A DNA stretch of 64,000 bases, from assembly GCF_000381265.1 (NCBI RefSeq), contig NZ_KB906272.1, positions 1 through 64,000 of the forward strand, in the 5' to 3' direction. This stretch comes from Curvibacter lanceolatus ATCC 14669. Lineage in GTDB: Bacteria > Pseudomonadota > Gammaproteobacteria > Burkholderiales > Burkholderiaceae_C. How positions within the stretch are numbered: the stretch's first letter is position 1; each line of letters opens with the position of its first letter. Under the pieces are notes generated by a model. That model made no database searches. It was not told the origin of the DNA and saw only the letters and a list, made by a program, of their open reading frames with translations. This document shows, piece after piece, positions 8,195 through 20,698 of this stretch. Both the position numbers and the translations under genes were made by a program.

Positions 8195-8221
8195 AAAAAG
8201 GGGGCTGACAAGCCCCCTTTT
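8195..8221 (-). terminator. Terminator-like hairpin between boxB and boxA
   Basis: An 11-bp perfect stem (8196-8206 with 8211-8221) with a four-base loop. Read on the minus strand the stem core is GGGGGCT/AGCCCCC and it ends in five T residues, the form of an intrinsic terminator. It begins 26 bases after the boxB stop and 50 bases before the boxA start, inside the presumed operon, so it probably attenuates transcription into boxA. Confidence 0.8.
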
Positions 8222-8247
8222 CACAATCCCTCAGGGTCAGGGTGCGT

Positions 8248-9675
<1,428 letters not shown>

Positions 9676-9694
9676 GCTTGTCTCCAGGTAAGTG

Positions 9695-9717
9695 GTCAGT
9701 CAGTCAATCAGTCATCC
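9695..9717. repeat. Short tetranucleotide tandem repeat in the boxB leader
   Basis: About five copies of a TGAC/TGAT unit (minus strand) lie 20 to 42 bases before the boxB start codon, between the intergenic hairpin and the ribosome site. Tandem tetranucleotides can change copy number by slippage, which would alter leader spacing rather than the reading frame. Whether this happens here is unknown. Confidence 0.6.
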
Positions 9718-9731
9718 AAAAAAACTCACAC

Positions 9732-9852
9732 GGTTTGAGGGGTGTGGTTGCCGCAGCGAGCGCGCCGAGGTGGCCTTGAGCACCGCAGCCGTACACCCGT
9801 ACGGCGAGGAGCACAGAGGTCAGATCGGTGGGCGCAGCCGGCAGACATCCCC

Positions 9853-9859
<7 letters not shown>
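9732..9859. repeat. Long imperfect inverted repeat between boxC and boxB
   Basis: The outer arms are perfect 11-mers, GGTTTGAGGGG at 9732-9742 and CCCCTCAAACC at 9849-9859; the right arm includes the boxC stop codon. A perfect inner stem (9788-9794 with 9799-9805, GCCGTAC/GTACGGC) sits near the middle, and the flanks show partial further pairing. The element therefore folds into one long, GC-rich cruciform or RNA hairpin. It resembles dispersed intergenic palindromes of Burkholderiales, though no second copy is in this window. In the mRNA it could stabilise or end the boxC message. Confidence 0.65.
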
Positions 9860-11511
<1,652 letters not shown>

Positions 11512-11558
11512 GGTGTGTCTCCGTCGGTGGAAAGATAATGCATTCGTGCGAAACTGAC

Positions 11559-11600
11559 TGCATGTTAGTACATGCATTAAAGTGCGTCAAGCAAGATGCA
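11559..11600 (-). promoter_or_regulatory. boxC promoter with TGCA palindrome, candidate BoxR operator
   Basis: On the minus strand a -35 TTGACG (11585-11590) and a -10 TAACAT (11562-11567) are 17 bases apart. A palindrome TGCATGT-N4-ACATGCA (11559-11576) covers the -10 element, and further TGCA words lie at 11539-11542 and 11597-11600. TGCA repeats are, as I recall, the recognition words of BzdR, the close relative of BoxR, so this is a plausible repressor site blocking RNA polymerase until benzoyl-CoA is present. Confidence 0.7.
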
Positions 11601-11631
11601 ATAAATTTCCTATCGGCGGACCGCCCACCCA

Positions 11632-12570
11632 TCACACGGGCAACTTCAAGGCCTCCCGGACCTGGGTGCGCAAGAGCTTGAAGGTGTCCTGCAAGGGCTG
11701 CGAGCTGGTGTTCAACCGCAGGTCGGCCTTGGAATAGAAGGCCGAGCGCCCCGCCAGGATCTGGCGCAGGTCGTTCATGGCTTCGGCACTGGCCGCCATG
11801 GGGCGCAGGTCGCCCTGCTCGGCCACGCGCTGCATGTGGTCTTCGGGTTCGGCCTGCAGCCACACCGTGGTGCAGTGCGACAGCAACAGGTTGAAGGTGG
11901 CCGCATCGGACACCAGGCCACCCGGGGTGGCAATCACCACCTCGGGGTAGATCTGGATGGCCTCTTCGAGGGCCCGGCGCTCATAGCGGCGGTAGGCATT
12001 CATGCCATACAGGCCCTGGATTTCGGAGATGCTGCAGCCGGCAAACTTCTCGATCTCGCGGCTCAGCTCGACAAAGGGGTATTCGAGGTCGTCGGCCAGC
12101 ATCTGGCCCAGGGTGGATTTGCCCGCGCCGCGCAAACCCACCAGAGCCACCCGCGGCCAGGCCGCGCCCGGCGTGTGGCCGCTGACACTGCCGTTGCCCA
12201 GCAACTCGCCAATGGCCACGCGCACGCGGCGCAGCGTGGCCTCGTCGCGGTGCTCGAGCAACTCGCGGATCAGCAGCCACTCGGGCGAGGAGGCGGTGAT
12301 GTCACCAATCAATTCGGCCATGGAGCACTGCAGCGCCCCGGCCACCTGCTGCAGCACCAGAAAAGAAGCATTGCCCGTGCCGTACTCCAGGTTGGCCAGG
12401 TGGCGTTCGGACACGTCGGCCGCCAGCGCCACGGCCTTGCGCGTCATGCCGCGGCGCGCGCGCAGGCTGCGCACGCGCTCGCCCAAGGCCACCAGCGAGG
12501 CGTGGCGCTCTTCGCCGGCGGCCTCGGCACCCGCCGCAACCGGTGCCACCGGGGTGATGGAATCTTGCAT
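11632..12570 (-). CDS. boxR: BoxR, benzoyl-CoA-responsive HTH / shikimate-kinase-like regulator
   Basis: BoxR represses box genes and is released by benzoyl-CoA. The 312-residue protein has an XRE-type helix-turn-helix near residues 25-85 (RGMTRKAVALAADVSERHLANLEYG), a linker, and a C-terminal shikimate kinase-like domain with the nucleotide loop GLRGAGKST, which in this family binds the CoA effector. The start at 12570 (MQDSITP) gives the usual family length; a GTG at 12621 would add 17 residues covering likely promoter sequence. It lies 120 bases upstream of boxC on the same strand and diverges from the DUF4863-boxD-ligase operon, so one regulator controls both arms. Confidence 0.94.
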   Translation of the reverse strand: MQDSITPVAPVAAGAEAAGEERHASLVALGERVRSLRARRGMTRKAVALAADVSERHLANLEYGTGNASFLVLQQVAGALQCSMAELIGDITASSPEWLLIRELLEHRDEATLRRVRVAIGELLGNGSVSGHTPGAAWPRVALVGLRGAGKSTLGQMLADDLEYPFVELSREIEKFAGCSISEIQGLYGMNAYRRYERRALEEAIQIYPEVVIATPGGLVSDAATFNLLLSHCTTVWLQAEPEDHMQRVAEQGDLRPMAASAEAMNDLRQILAGRSAFYSKADLRLNTSSQPLQDTFKLLRTQVREALKLPV

Positions 12571-12707
12571 CTTGATGATATGGGTAAACCCTAATTTATG
12601 AACTATAGTGCTTGACGCCACCCAGGGCGAGCATTAGCCTTCACGACATGCACAATACTTCACCAGACTTGCCTGTGCAAGCCTGCATGTCAAACGGAGG
12701 CCCGACT
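12571..12707. promoter_or_regulatory. Divergent boxR / boxD-operon control region
   Basis: This 137-base region must hold promoters for boxR (minus) and for the DUF4863-boxD arm (plus). On the plus strand TTGACG at 12612-12617 sits in the word GCTTGACGC, which is also found at the boxC promoter, making it the likely -35; the -10 is not clear. TGCA words occur at 12649-12652, 12676-12679 and 12685-12688, and CTTGC-CTGT-GCAAG (12668-12681) is a short palindrome. The clustering suggests BoxR control of this side too. Confidence 0.5.
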
Positions 12708-13198
12708 GTGGCACAAAATGCGTTCCGTCAAACCCTGGCCCAACTCAGCGCCGACATCACGGCTCACTTGGCCGGGCGCCCCCTGGACAGCGCCCTGGAC
12801 ACCTGGCTCAACGCCGAGCATGGGGCCGACAGCCCCACCTTCCAGACCTTGAAGCAACTCTGCCTGACCGGCGTGGAACAGGGCTGGCTGTGCGAGCGCG
12901 AGGGTGGCGGCATCCGCTACGGCCGCGTCTTCAAGCCGGCTGAGGACCTGCACGGGTTCTCGGTCGATGTGGTCGACATGCACGACATTGCCGGCCCGCA
13001 CCACAGCCACCCGCTCGGTGAGATCGACCTGATCATGCCCCTCGAAGGCGAGGCGCAGTTTGACGGCCACCCGGCCGGCTGGCTGGTCTACCCCCCGGGC
13101 AGCGCCCACCGCCCCACCGTGAGGCCCGGGCGCGCCCTGGTGCTGTACCTGCTGCCCGAAGGCCGCATCGAATTCACCCGCACGAAAGAAGCCGCCTG

Positions 13199-13199
<1 letters not shown>
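12708..13199 (+). CDS. DUF4863 / PnbB-like cupin protein in the box operon
   Basis: A 163-residue protein of the DUF4863 family, which includes 4-hydroxylaminobenzoate lyase (PnbB). The C-terminal half looks like a small cupin with a metal site, GPHHSHPLGEIDLIMP near residues 100-115, and GWLVYPPGSAHRPTV beyond it. The GTG at 12708 is chosen because GGAGG lies seven bases upstream; the ATGs at 12648 and 12687 lack a site. Its stop overlaps the boxD start (ATGA), so the two are translationally coupled. A hydroxylaminobenzoate activity is not implied by the context. A role in handling benzoyl-CoA intermediates is an inference from position only. Confidence 0.82.
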
Positions 13200-14746
<1,547 letters not shown>

Positions 14747-14774
14747 CACCCGAAAAACCAGACAGGAGACCCCC

Positions 14775-16358
14775 ATGAACACCCCCACAGCCCCGATCGC
14801 CAACATCGCCCCGCCTGGACCCAGCTTCAACTTCGCCCAGCACCTGATCGAGCGCAATGCCGGACGCGGCAGCAAGACGGCCTACATCGACGACCAGGGC
14901 ACGCTGAGCTATGGCGAGCTGACCCAGCGCATCCGCCGCCTGGGCTCGGCCCTGCTGGCCAGCGGCGTGCGCCGTGAAGAGCGCGTGCTGCTGCTGATGC
15001 ACGACTGCAACGACTGGCCGGTGGCCTTTCTGGGGGCCATGCACGCCGGCATCGTGCCGGTGGCGGTGAACACCCTGCTGACGGCCGACGACTACGCCTA
15101 CATGCTCGAGCACAGCCGCGCCAGCGCCGTGCTGGTGTCGGCCGCACTGCTGCCGGTGCTGCAATCGGCCATGACCCGCGGCGAGCACGAGGTGCGACGC
15201 GTCGTCGCCTCGCGCCCCACCGCCCCCCTGGCCGAGGGCGTGCTCGACTTCGAAGCCTTTCTGGCCCAGGGCGAGGGCCATGCCGCACCCGCGGCCACCG
15301 GGCCTGACGACCCGGGCTTCTGGCTGTATTCCTCGGGCTCCACCGGGCGCCCCAAGGGCACGGTGCACCTGCAGGGCAACCCGTACTGGACGGCCGAGCT
15401 GTATGGCGGCCCGATCCTGGGCCTGCGCGAAGACGACATCTGCTTCTCGGCAGCCAAGCTGTTCTTTGCCTACGGGCTGGGCAATGCGCTGAGCTTCCCG
15501 CTCAGCGTGGGCGCCACCACAGTGCTGATGGCCGAGCGGCCCACGCCGGACGCCACCTTCCAGCGCTGGACCGAGCAGCGGCCCACGGTGTTCTTCGGTG
15601 CCCCGACCGGCTTTGCCGGCATGCTGAGTTCGCCCAAGCTGCCGTCACGTGATCAAGTGGCCCTGCGCCTGTGCTCTTCAGCGGGCGAGGCCCTGCCGGC
15701 GGACATCGGCGAACGCTTCACCCGCCATTTCGGGGTGGAGATCATCGACGGCATCGGCTCCACCGAGATGCTGCACATCTACCTGTCCAACCGGGTGGGC
15801 GCGGTGCGCTATGGCACCACCGGCACCCCGGTGCCGGGCTACGACATCGAACTGCGCGGCGAAGACGGCCTGCCAGTGGCCGATGGCGAGCCGGGCGACC
15901 TGTATGTGCGCGGCCCCTCGTCGGCCCTGATGTACTGGAACAACCGCGAAAAGACGCGCGACACCTTCCAGGGCGGCTGGACCAAGAGCGGCGACAAATA
16001 CCTTCACAACGCCGATGGCACCTACACCTATGCCGGGCGCAGCGACGACATGCTCAAGGTCAGCGGCATCTATGTGTCGCCCTTCGAGGTCGAGGCCACC
16101 CTGGTGCAGCACCCGGCGGTGCTGGAGGCTGCGGTGATCGGCGTGGCCGACGCCGAGGGCCTGACCAAGACCAAGGCCTTTGTGGTGCTCAAGCCCGGTC
16201 AGAGCTGCAGCGAAGATCTGCTCAAGGCCTTTGTGAAGGAGCGCCTGGCCCCTTACAAGTACCCGCGCCAGATCGAGTTCGTGGAGGAGCTGCCCAAGAC
16301 GGCGACCGGCAAGATCCAGCGCTTCAAGCTGCGCGAACTGGAAGCCTCGCGCCCATGA
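14775..16358 (+). CDS. bclA: Benzoate-CoA ligase
   Basis: Activates benzoate with ATP and CoA to benzoyl-CoA, the first step of the pathway. The 527-residue protein carries the AMP-binding motif YSSGSTGRPKGTVH, the aryl-CoA ligase acyl pocket segments (AAKLFFAYGLGNALSFP), EIIDGIGSTEMLHIY, and the C-terminal lysine motif KTATGKIQRFKLRE. The combination GIGSTEMLH and FFAYGLGN is typical of benzoate-CoA ligases. GGAG lies 7-10 bases before the ATG. The stop codon overlaps the start of the hydrolase gene (ATGA). Confidence 0.94.
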   Translation: MNTPTAPIANIAPPGPSFNFAQHLIERNAGRGSKTAYIDDQGTLSYGELTQRIRRLGSALLASGVRREERVLLLMHDCNDWPVAFLGAMHAGIVPVAVNTLLTADDYAYMLEHSRASAVLVSAALLPVLQSAMTRGEHEVRRVVASRPTAPLAEGVLDFEAFLAQGEGHAAPAATGPDDPGFWLYSSGSTGRPKGTVHLQGNPYWTAELYGGPILGLREDDICFSAAKLFFAYGLGNALSFPLSVGATTVLMAERPTPDATFQRWTEQRPTVFFGAPTGFAGMLSSPKLPSRDQVALRLCSSAGEALPADIGERFTRHFGVEIIDGIGSTEMLHIYLSNRVGAVRYGTTGTPVPGYDIELRGEDGLPVADGEPGDLYVRGPSSALMYWNNREKTRDTFQGGWTKSGDKYLHNADGTYTYAGRSDDMLKVSGIYVSPFEVEATLVQHPAVLEAAVIGVADAEGLTKTKAFVVLKPGQSCSEDLLKAFVKERLAPYKYPRQIEFVEELPKTATGKIQRFKLRELEASRP

Positions 16359-17167
16359 GCGTGCAGCACGTGTCCCTGGCCTGGAACGGGCGCCCGGTCG
16401 AGATCGAGATCGCCTGGATCCTCCCCGAGCTGAGCACCGCCCCGGTGATGGTGTTCCTGCACGAGGGCCTGGGCTCGGTGGCGATGTGGAAGGATTTTCC
16501 GCAGCGCCTGTGCCAGGCCCTGGGCTGGCGCGGCCTGGTGTATTCGCGCCCGGGCTATGGGCGCTCGACGCCGCGGCCGGTCTCGGAGACCTGGGGCCCC
16601 GACTTCATGCACCGGCAGGCCCGTGAGCTGCTGCCAGCCCTGCTGCAGGCCCTGGGCCTGAGCGGCCCTGAGGCGCCACCGCTGTGGCTGTTCGGTCACA
16701 GCGACGGGGGCTCGATCACCTTGCTGCACGCCTCCGGTGCATCCCCCAGCTTGAGCGGGGCCATCGTGCTGGCGCCCCACATCCTGGTGGAAGACATCTC
16801 GGTGCGCAGCATCGAAGTGGCCCGCCAGGCCTACGAAAGCGGCCCCCTGCGGGCCGGCCTGGCCCGCTACCACGACGACCCGGACTCGGCCTTCTGGGGC
16901 TGGAACCGTATCTGGCTGGACCCGGCCTTCCGCGACTGGAACATCACGGCCGAGCTCGCCCACATTCACTGCCCGGTGCTGGCCGTGCAAGGGCTGGACG
17001 ACGAATACGGCACGCTGGAGCAGATCCGGGGCATTGCGCGCCAGGCCCCGCAGACGCAGTTGCTGGAGCTGCCCGGCTGCGGCCATTCGCCCCACCGCGA
17101 CCAACCCGAGGCGCTGATCGCCGCCGTGCAGGCCTTTGTGAAGCAACAGCCGCTCAGGCCAGCGTGA
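16355..17167 (+). CDS. Alpha/beta hydrolase of the box operon
   Basis: A 270-residue alpha/beta-hydrolase fold protein: oxyanion region VFLHEGLGSVAMW, nucleophile elbow FGHSDGGS (Ser), acid QGLDDEYG (Asp) and C-terminal GCGHSPHRD (His). All three catalytic residues are present. Genes of this kind accompany box clusters in related bacteria, where a thioesterase or lactonase function has been proposed. Here it could hydrolyse dead-end CoA esters or lactones formed from the reactive epoxide, an inference from position. It is translationally coupled to the ligase by an ATGA overlap and its 3' end overlaps the convergent gene at 17154 by 14 bases. Confidence 0.85.
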   Translation: MSVQHVSLAWNGRPVEIEIAWILPELSTAPVMVFLHEGLGSVAMWKDFPQRLCQALGWRGLVYSRPGYGRSTPRPVSETWGPDFMHRQARELLPALLQALGLSGPEAPPLWLFGHSDGGSITLLHASGASPSLSGAIVLAPHILVEDISVRSIEVARQAYESGPLRAGLARYHDDPDSAFWGWNRIWLDPAFRDWNITAELAHIHCPVLAVQGLDDEYGTLEQIRGIARQAPQTQLLELPGCGHSPHRDQPEALIAAVQAFVKQQPLRPA

Positions 17168-18173
17168 GGGCGTCGAAAGACAGGTGGTGCATGAACTCCC
17201 GCAGGATCAGCACCCCGGCCACAAAGGCCTGGCCTTCGGGCAAGCCCTCGGCGATGGCCGGCCGACCTTCAGACACCGCGCAGACGCGGTTGAACAGGCG
17301 CTCCAGCGCGTCCAGGCTCAGGGTGTTGCCACCGCCGGCCTGCTCGACGATCTGGCGCAGCAGGGGGTCGGCACCGTGCAAGGCCGTGCCCACCGGCAGG
17401 CGCGGCACCAGGCGCATCAGCTCTTCCTCGACCTCGGCAATGGCGGCTTCGAGCTCGGCGGGCCGGGGCGGGTCATGCCGCCACAGGCGTTCAGGCAGGC
17501 TGAGCGTGCCCACAGGCCATTCAAGCGTCTGCGGCGCTTGCTCGCCGTCCCCCACCAGCACCTGGCACCGCTGCGACCCCAGTTGCAACAGGCTGATCAG
17601 CCGTGGCGGGCGGGGTGTGGGCAGGGTTTGCAACAGGACCTGCAGGCGGCGCAGGCCGGCATCGGCCTCGTAGCTGCTGCCCAGCGGGCGCAGCAGCGGC
17701 AGCAGTTGCTCGGGCTCCAGCGTGCGCGCCGCACCAAAGCCGGCGATGTGGCGGCCCCGCGTGGGGATGAGGCGCACAAAGCGGAAGTCGCCCAGTTCGG
17801 TCATGGGGGCCGCCTCGGGAAAGCGGCTCAGGTAGGCCGAGCGGCACAACTGCCAGTCGGCGTGGTCGGGGCCGTCTGGCTGCAGCACCTGGGCCTCAGC
17901 CTGCAGCGTGAGGCGCTGCAGATCGTGCACCGGCGCGCCAGCCACCTCGGCCTGCATGATCAGCAAAGACACCGCACTGCGGGCCTGCAGATGGCGCGTG
18001 TGGGCCGCCAGCGCACTCACGTGCAGCACCCCCCAGGGCCCGCCTGCGACCAGGGCAAAAGGCACCATGGACACAAAGGGCTCGCCCGTGTCGGTGCTGG
18101 TGCCCAGGGCGGCCACACGGCAGTCGGCCAGCAATTGGCGCAGCTCGCCATCGAGCCGGGACTCATGAGCCAT
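17154..18173 (-). CDS. PNPOx-like flavin split-barrel protein fused to a Ppx/GppA-like C-terminal domain
   Basis: A 339-residue protein in two parts. Residues about 5-150 match the pyridoxamine-phosphate-oxidase-like / HugZ split barrel (CRVAALGTSTDTGEPFVSMVPFA, LHVSALAAHTRHLQA, RFVRLIPTRGRHIAGFG). HugZ proteins bind FMN or haem. Residues about 190-339 resemble the second actin-like lobe of Ppx/GppA exopolyphosphatases: PVGTLSLPERLWRHDPP, LSLDALERLFNRVCAVS and GLPEGQAFVAGVLIL. The phosphate loops are degenerate (LQLGSQRCQ where DIGGGSTE is expected), so it is probably not an active phosphatase. The usual DUF2470 tail of HugZ is absent. The ATG at 18173 has GAGG eight bases upstream; an ATG at 18206 is the alternative. 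The domain assignment of the C-terminal half is by eye. Confidence 0.75.
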   Translation of the reverse strand: MAHESRLDGELRQLLADCRVAALGTSTDTGEPFVSMVPFALVAGGPWGVLHVSALAAHTRHLQARSAVSLLIMQAEVAGAPVHDLQRLTLQAEAQVLQPDGPDHADWQLCRSAYLSRFPEAAPMTELGDFRFVRLIPTRGRHIAGFGAARTLEPEQLLPLLRPLGSSYEADAGLRRLQVLLQTLPTPRPPRLISLLQLGSQRCQVLVGDGEQAPQTLEWPVGTLSLPERLWRHDPPRPAELEAAIAEVEEELMRLVPRLPVGTALHGADPLLRQIVEQAGGGNTLSLDALERLFNRVCAVSEGRPAIAEGLPEGQAFVAGVLILREFMHHLSFDALTLA

Positions 18174-18220
18174 GGCAAAGGCCTCGTGCTGGGGGATGGG
18201 GGCCAACGCGCATGGGGGTT

Positions 18221-18583
18221 TCAGCGCTCGGCGTGGTCGTGAAACAGGGGGTCGTCATGGCCGGCCGCCAGGGCACGGCGGCGCTGCACGTGATAGGCCG
18301 TCACCACCTGATGGGCCACCATGTCGAGAGAAGGTCGGTGATTGCCTTGCTTGTCGGTCCAGACCCGTGGCGTCAGGCTGCCCGACAGGGCCACCGAATC
18401 ACCATCGCCCAAGGCCAGCAGGCCATCCACCACCTCGGCGTCGAAAGCGATCACGTTCACGAACAGGTTCTCGCCTTCGCTGGCAGAGGCCCGCACCCGT
18501 GCCACCGCAAAAGGCTGGTTGTGCCGGTCGATACGCGACTCAGGGGCACCATGCAGTCGGCCACAAATCAATCCATCAATCAT
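18221..18583 (-). CDS. Single-stranded-DNA-binding-like OB-fold protein
   Basis: A 120-residue protein resembling the OB-fold of SSB: it opens MIDGLICGRLHG, then FAVARVRASASEGENLFVNVIAFD, and LGDGDSVALSGSLTPRVW. It lacks the Gly/Pro-rich linker and the acidic DDDIPF tail that recruit partner proteins in the main SSB, so it is likely an accessory ssDNA-binding protein. AAGGA before the ATG at 18583 supports this start. It sits 47 bases upstream of the split-barrel gene on the same strand. Function is inferred from fold only. Confidence 0.75.
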   Translation of the reverse strand: MIDGLICGRLHGAPESRIDRHNQPFAVARVRASASEGENLFVNVIAFDAEVVDGLLALGDGDSVALSGSLTPRVWTDKQGNHRPSLDMVAHQVVTAYHVQRRRALAAGHDDPLFHDHAER

Positions 18584-18806
18584 TTTTCTCAATCCTTGCA
18601 AGGCATGCGCCACCGCGCCGGTGCCACCCGATAGCTTACCCACATGGGCGCGCCCCAAAAGGCAACGCCGCTGAAGGCGGTGTATTTTTCAGTGTCGTCC
18701 GGGCTCTGGCACAATCGCGCCCGGACGGGCTGCCCACGCAGCCAGCATCCCCTGCCCGTGGCTCAGGCCTTCTGACGCCATGCCTCACAGCCTCTGGATA
18801 TACACC

Positions 18807-19187
18807 ATGAACCGCTGCCTGAACAGTTTTTTACATACCGCCCCTCGCTGGGCTGTGCTGGCCAGCCTGCTGGCCGTCGCAGCCCACGCGGAAGTGCGCG
18901 AGTTTCCGGCCTCCGCCCTGCGCGGCACGCTGGTGGTGACCCAGCCCCCGATCGTGACCATGGACGGCGTGCAGACCCGGCTCTCGCCGGGCGCGCGCAT
19001 CCGCGATGCCAACAACCTGATGGTGCTGTCGGGCTCGCTGGTCAACCAGAGCCTGACGGTGAACTACACCCGCGACACGCACCAGCTGGTGCACGAGGTG
19101 TGGATCCTGACCGCCGAAGAGGCCGCGCTCAAGCGGGCCTCGGCGGCGCCGACCACCAACATCATCGTCACGGTCCCGGTCAAATAA
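18807..19187 (+). CDS. Secreted hypothetical protein
   Basis: A 126-residue protein with a signal peptide (about residues 1-28, ending VAAHA-EV). The mature part is small and beta-rich (LRGTLVVTQPPIVTMDG, LSPGARIRDANNLMVLSGS, VWILTAEEAALKR), with no Cys and no motif I can name. Upstream of miaB with 116 bases between; similar small periplasmic proteins before miaB are familiar in Burkholderiales, without a known role. An in-frame ATG nine codons upstream (18780) is less likely because it would lengthen the signal peptide with polar residues. Confidence 0.75.
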   Translation: MNRCLNSFLHTAPRWAVLASLLAVAAHAEVREFPASALRGTLVVTQPPIVTMDGVQTRLSPGARIRDANNLMVLSGSLVNQSLTVNYTRDTHQLVHEVWILTAEEAALKRASAAPTTNIIVTVPVK

Positions 19188-19204
19188 GAACGCCTTGGCG
19201 TTCT
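19187..19204 (+). terminator. Short hairpin after the secreted hypothetical gene
   Basis: A 7-bp stem AGAACGC/GCGTTCT with a CTTG loop begins at the stop codon. It has no T run, so it is a weak terminator or an mRNA-protecting hairpin. Confidence 0.35.
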
Positions 19205-19303
19205 GAACCCGCCCCGCCTGACCGCGCCGCTGCGCACACCGCTTTTTTGAGGCCTGCCGAGCCATGACGGCCCGCCGGCCCACCCCCACGAACGAGAACT
19301 GCC

Positions 19304-20656
19304 ATGAGCAAAAAAGTCTTCATCAAAACCTTTGGCTGCCAGATGAACGAGTACGACTCGGACAAGATGGCCGACGTGCTGAATGCCGCCCAGGGCTACG
19401 AGCCCACCCAGAATGTGGACGAGGCCGACCTGATCCTGTTCAACACCTGCTCGGTGCGTGAAAAGGCCCAGGAGAAGGTGTTCTCGGACCTGGGCCGGGT
19501 GCAGCACCTGAAGAAAAAGGGCGTGCTGATCGGCGTGGGCGGCTGTGTGGCCAGCCAGGAGGGCGCCGAGATCATCAAGCGGGCGCCCTACGTGGACGTG
19601 GTGTTCGGCCCGCAAACCCTGCACCGCCTGCCCGAGATGCTGAAGGCCCGCGCGCGCCTGGAGCGCCCCCAGGTGGACATCAGCTTTCCCGAGATCGAGA
19701 AGTTCGACCATCTGCCACCGGCCCGCGTCGAGGGCGCCTCGGCCTTTGTGTCGATCATGGAAGGCTGCAGCAAGTACTGCAGCTACTGCGTGGTGCCCTA
19801 CACCCGCGGTGAAGAGATGAGCCGCCCCTTCGAGGACGTGCTGGTGGAGGTGGCCGGCCTGGCCGACCAGGGCGTGCGCGAAGTCACCCTGCTGGGCCAG
19901 AACGTGAACGCCTACCGCGGCCCCATGGGCGACACCGCCGAGATCGCCGACTTTGCGCTGCTGATCGAGTACATCGCCGACATCCCCGGCATCGAGCGCA
20001 TCCGCTACACCACCAGCCACCCCAACGAATTCACCCAGCGCCTGATCGATGTGTACGACAAGGTGCCCAAGTTGGTCAGCCACCTGCACCTGCCGGTGCA
20101 GCACGGCAGCGACCGCATCCTGATGGCCATGAAGCGGGGCTACACCGCCATGGAATACAAGAGCACGGTGCGCAAGCTGCGCGCCATCCGCCCCGACATG
20201 GCCATGAGCAGCGATTTCATCGTGGGCTTTCCGGGCGAGACCGACGACGACTTCAGCAAGATGATGAAGCTGATCGACGACGTGGGCTTTGACAACTCGT
20301 TCAGCTTCATCTTCAGCCCCCGCCCGGGCACGCCGGCGGCCAACCTGCCCGACGACACCCCGCACGAGGTCAAGCTCAAGCGCCTGCAACAGGTGCAGGC
20401 CACCATCGAAGACAACATGAAGCGCATCAGCGAAACCCGTTTCGGCACGGTGCAGCGCATCCTGGTGGAAGGCCCGTCACGCAAGTCGAGCGCCGAGAAC
20501 CCTGAGCTGATGGGGCGCACCGAGTGCAACCGGGCGGTGAACTTCCCGGCAGGCCCGAACCCGCAGCGCCTGATCGGCCAGATGATCGACGTGAAGATCA
20601 CCCAGGCCCTGCCACACTCGCTGCGCGGTGAGGTGCTGGTGCGCGAAAGCGCCTGA
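19304..20656 (+). CDS. miaB: tRNA-2-methylthio-N6-dimethylallyladenosine synthase MiaB
   Basis: A radical-SAM methylthiotransferase that modifies A37 of tRNAs reading UNN codons. The 450-residue protein has the UPF0004 N-terminal domain with three cluster Cys (FGCQMN, NTCSVRE, GGCVAS), the radical-SAM motif [10 protein letters not shown] near residue 153, and a C-terminal TRAM domain ([10 protein letters not shown]). All six cluster Cys are present. Length and motif order are standard. It is followed by a convergent ffh. Confidence 0.97.
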   Translation: MSKKVFIKTFGCQMNEYDSDKMADVLNAAQGYEPTQNVDEADLILFNTCSVREKAQEKVFSDLGRVQHLKKKGVLIGVGGCVASQEGAEIIKRAPYVDVVFGPQTLHRLPEMLKARARLERPQVDISFPEIEKFDHLPPARVEGASAFVSIMEGCSKYCSYCVVPYTRGEEMSRPFEDVLVEVAGLADQGVREVTLLGQNVNAYRGPMGDTAEIADFALLIEYIADIPGIERIRYTTSHPNEFTQRLIDVYDKVPKLVSHLHLPVQHGSDRILMAMKRGYTAMEYKSTVRKLRAIRPDMAMSSDFIVGFPGETDDDFSKMMKLIDDVGFDNSFSFIFSPRPGTPAANLPDDTPHEVKLKRLQQVQATIEDNMKRISETRFGTVQRILVEGPSRKSSAENPELMGRTECNRAVNFPAGPNPQRLIGQMIDVKITQALPHSLRGEVLVRESA

Positions 20657-20665
20657 GCCCAGGCA

Positions 20666-20690
20666 CGCAGGCGCTGAGCGGGCGCCTGCG
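20666..20690. terminator. Hairpin between convergent miaB and ffh
   Basis: A perfect 9-bp stem CGCAGGCGC/GCGCCTGCG with a seven-base loop lies in the 42-base gap between the two converging genes. It lacks T runs, so termination would be weak or Rho-assisted. Confidence 0.5.
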
Positions 20691-20698
20691 CAGGGCGC

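Noticed and set aside
12612-12707. Longer start for the DUF4863 gene (TTG 12612, ATG 12648 or 12687)
   Set aside because: None has a ribosome site, while GTG at 12708 has GGAGG seven bases upstream, and the longer region holds the divergent promoter and operator-like words.
18706-18724. Sigma-54-like TGGCACAATCGCGCC upstream of the secreted hypothetical
   Set aside because: The -12 half lacks the required TTGC/A word (CGCG instead), so it is not a sigma-54 promoter by the consensus.
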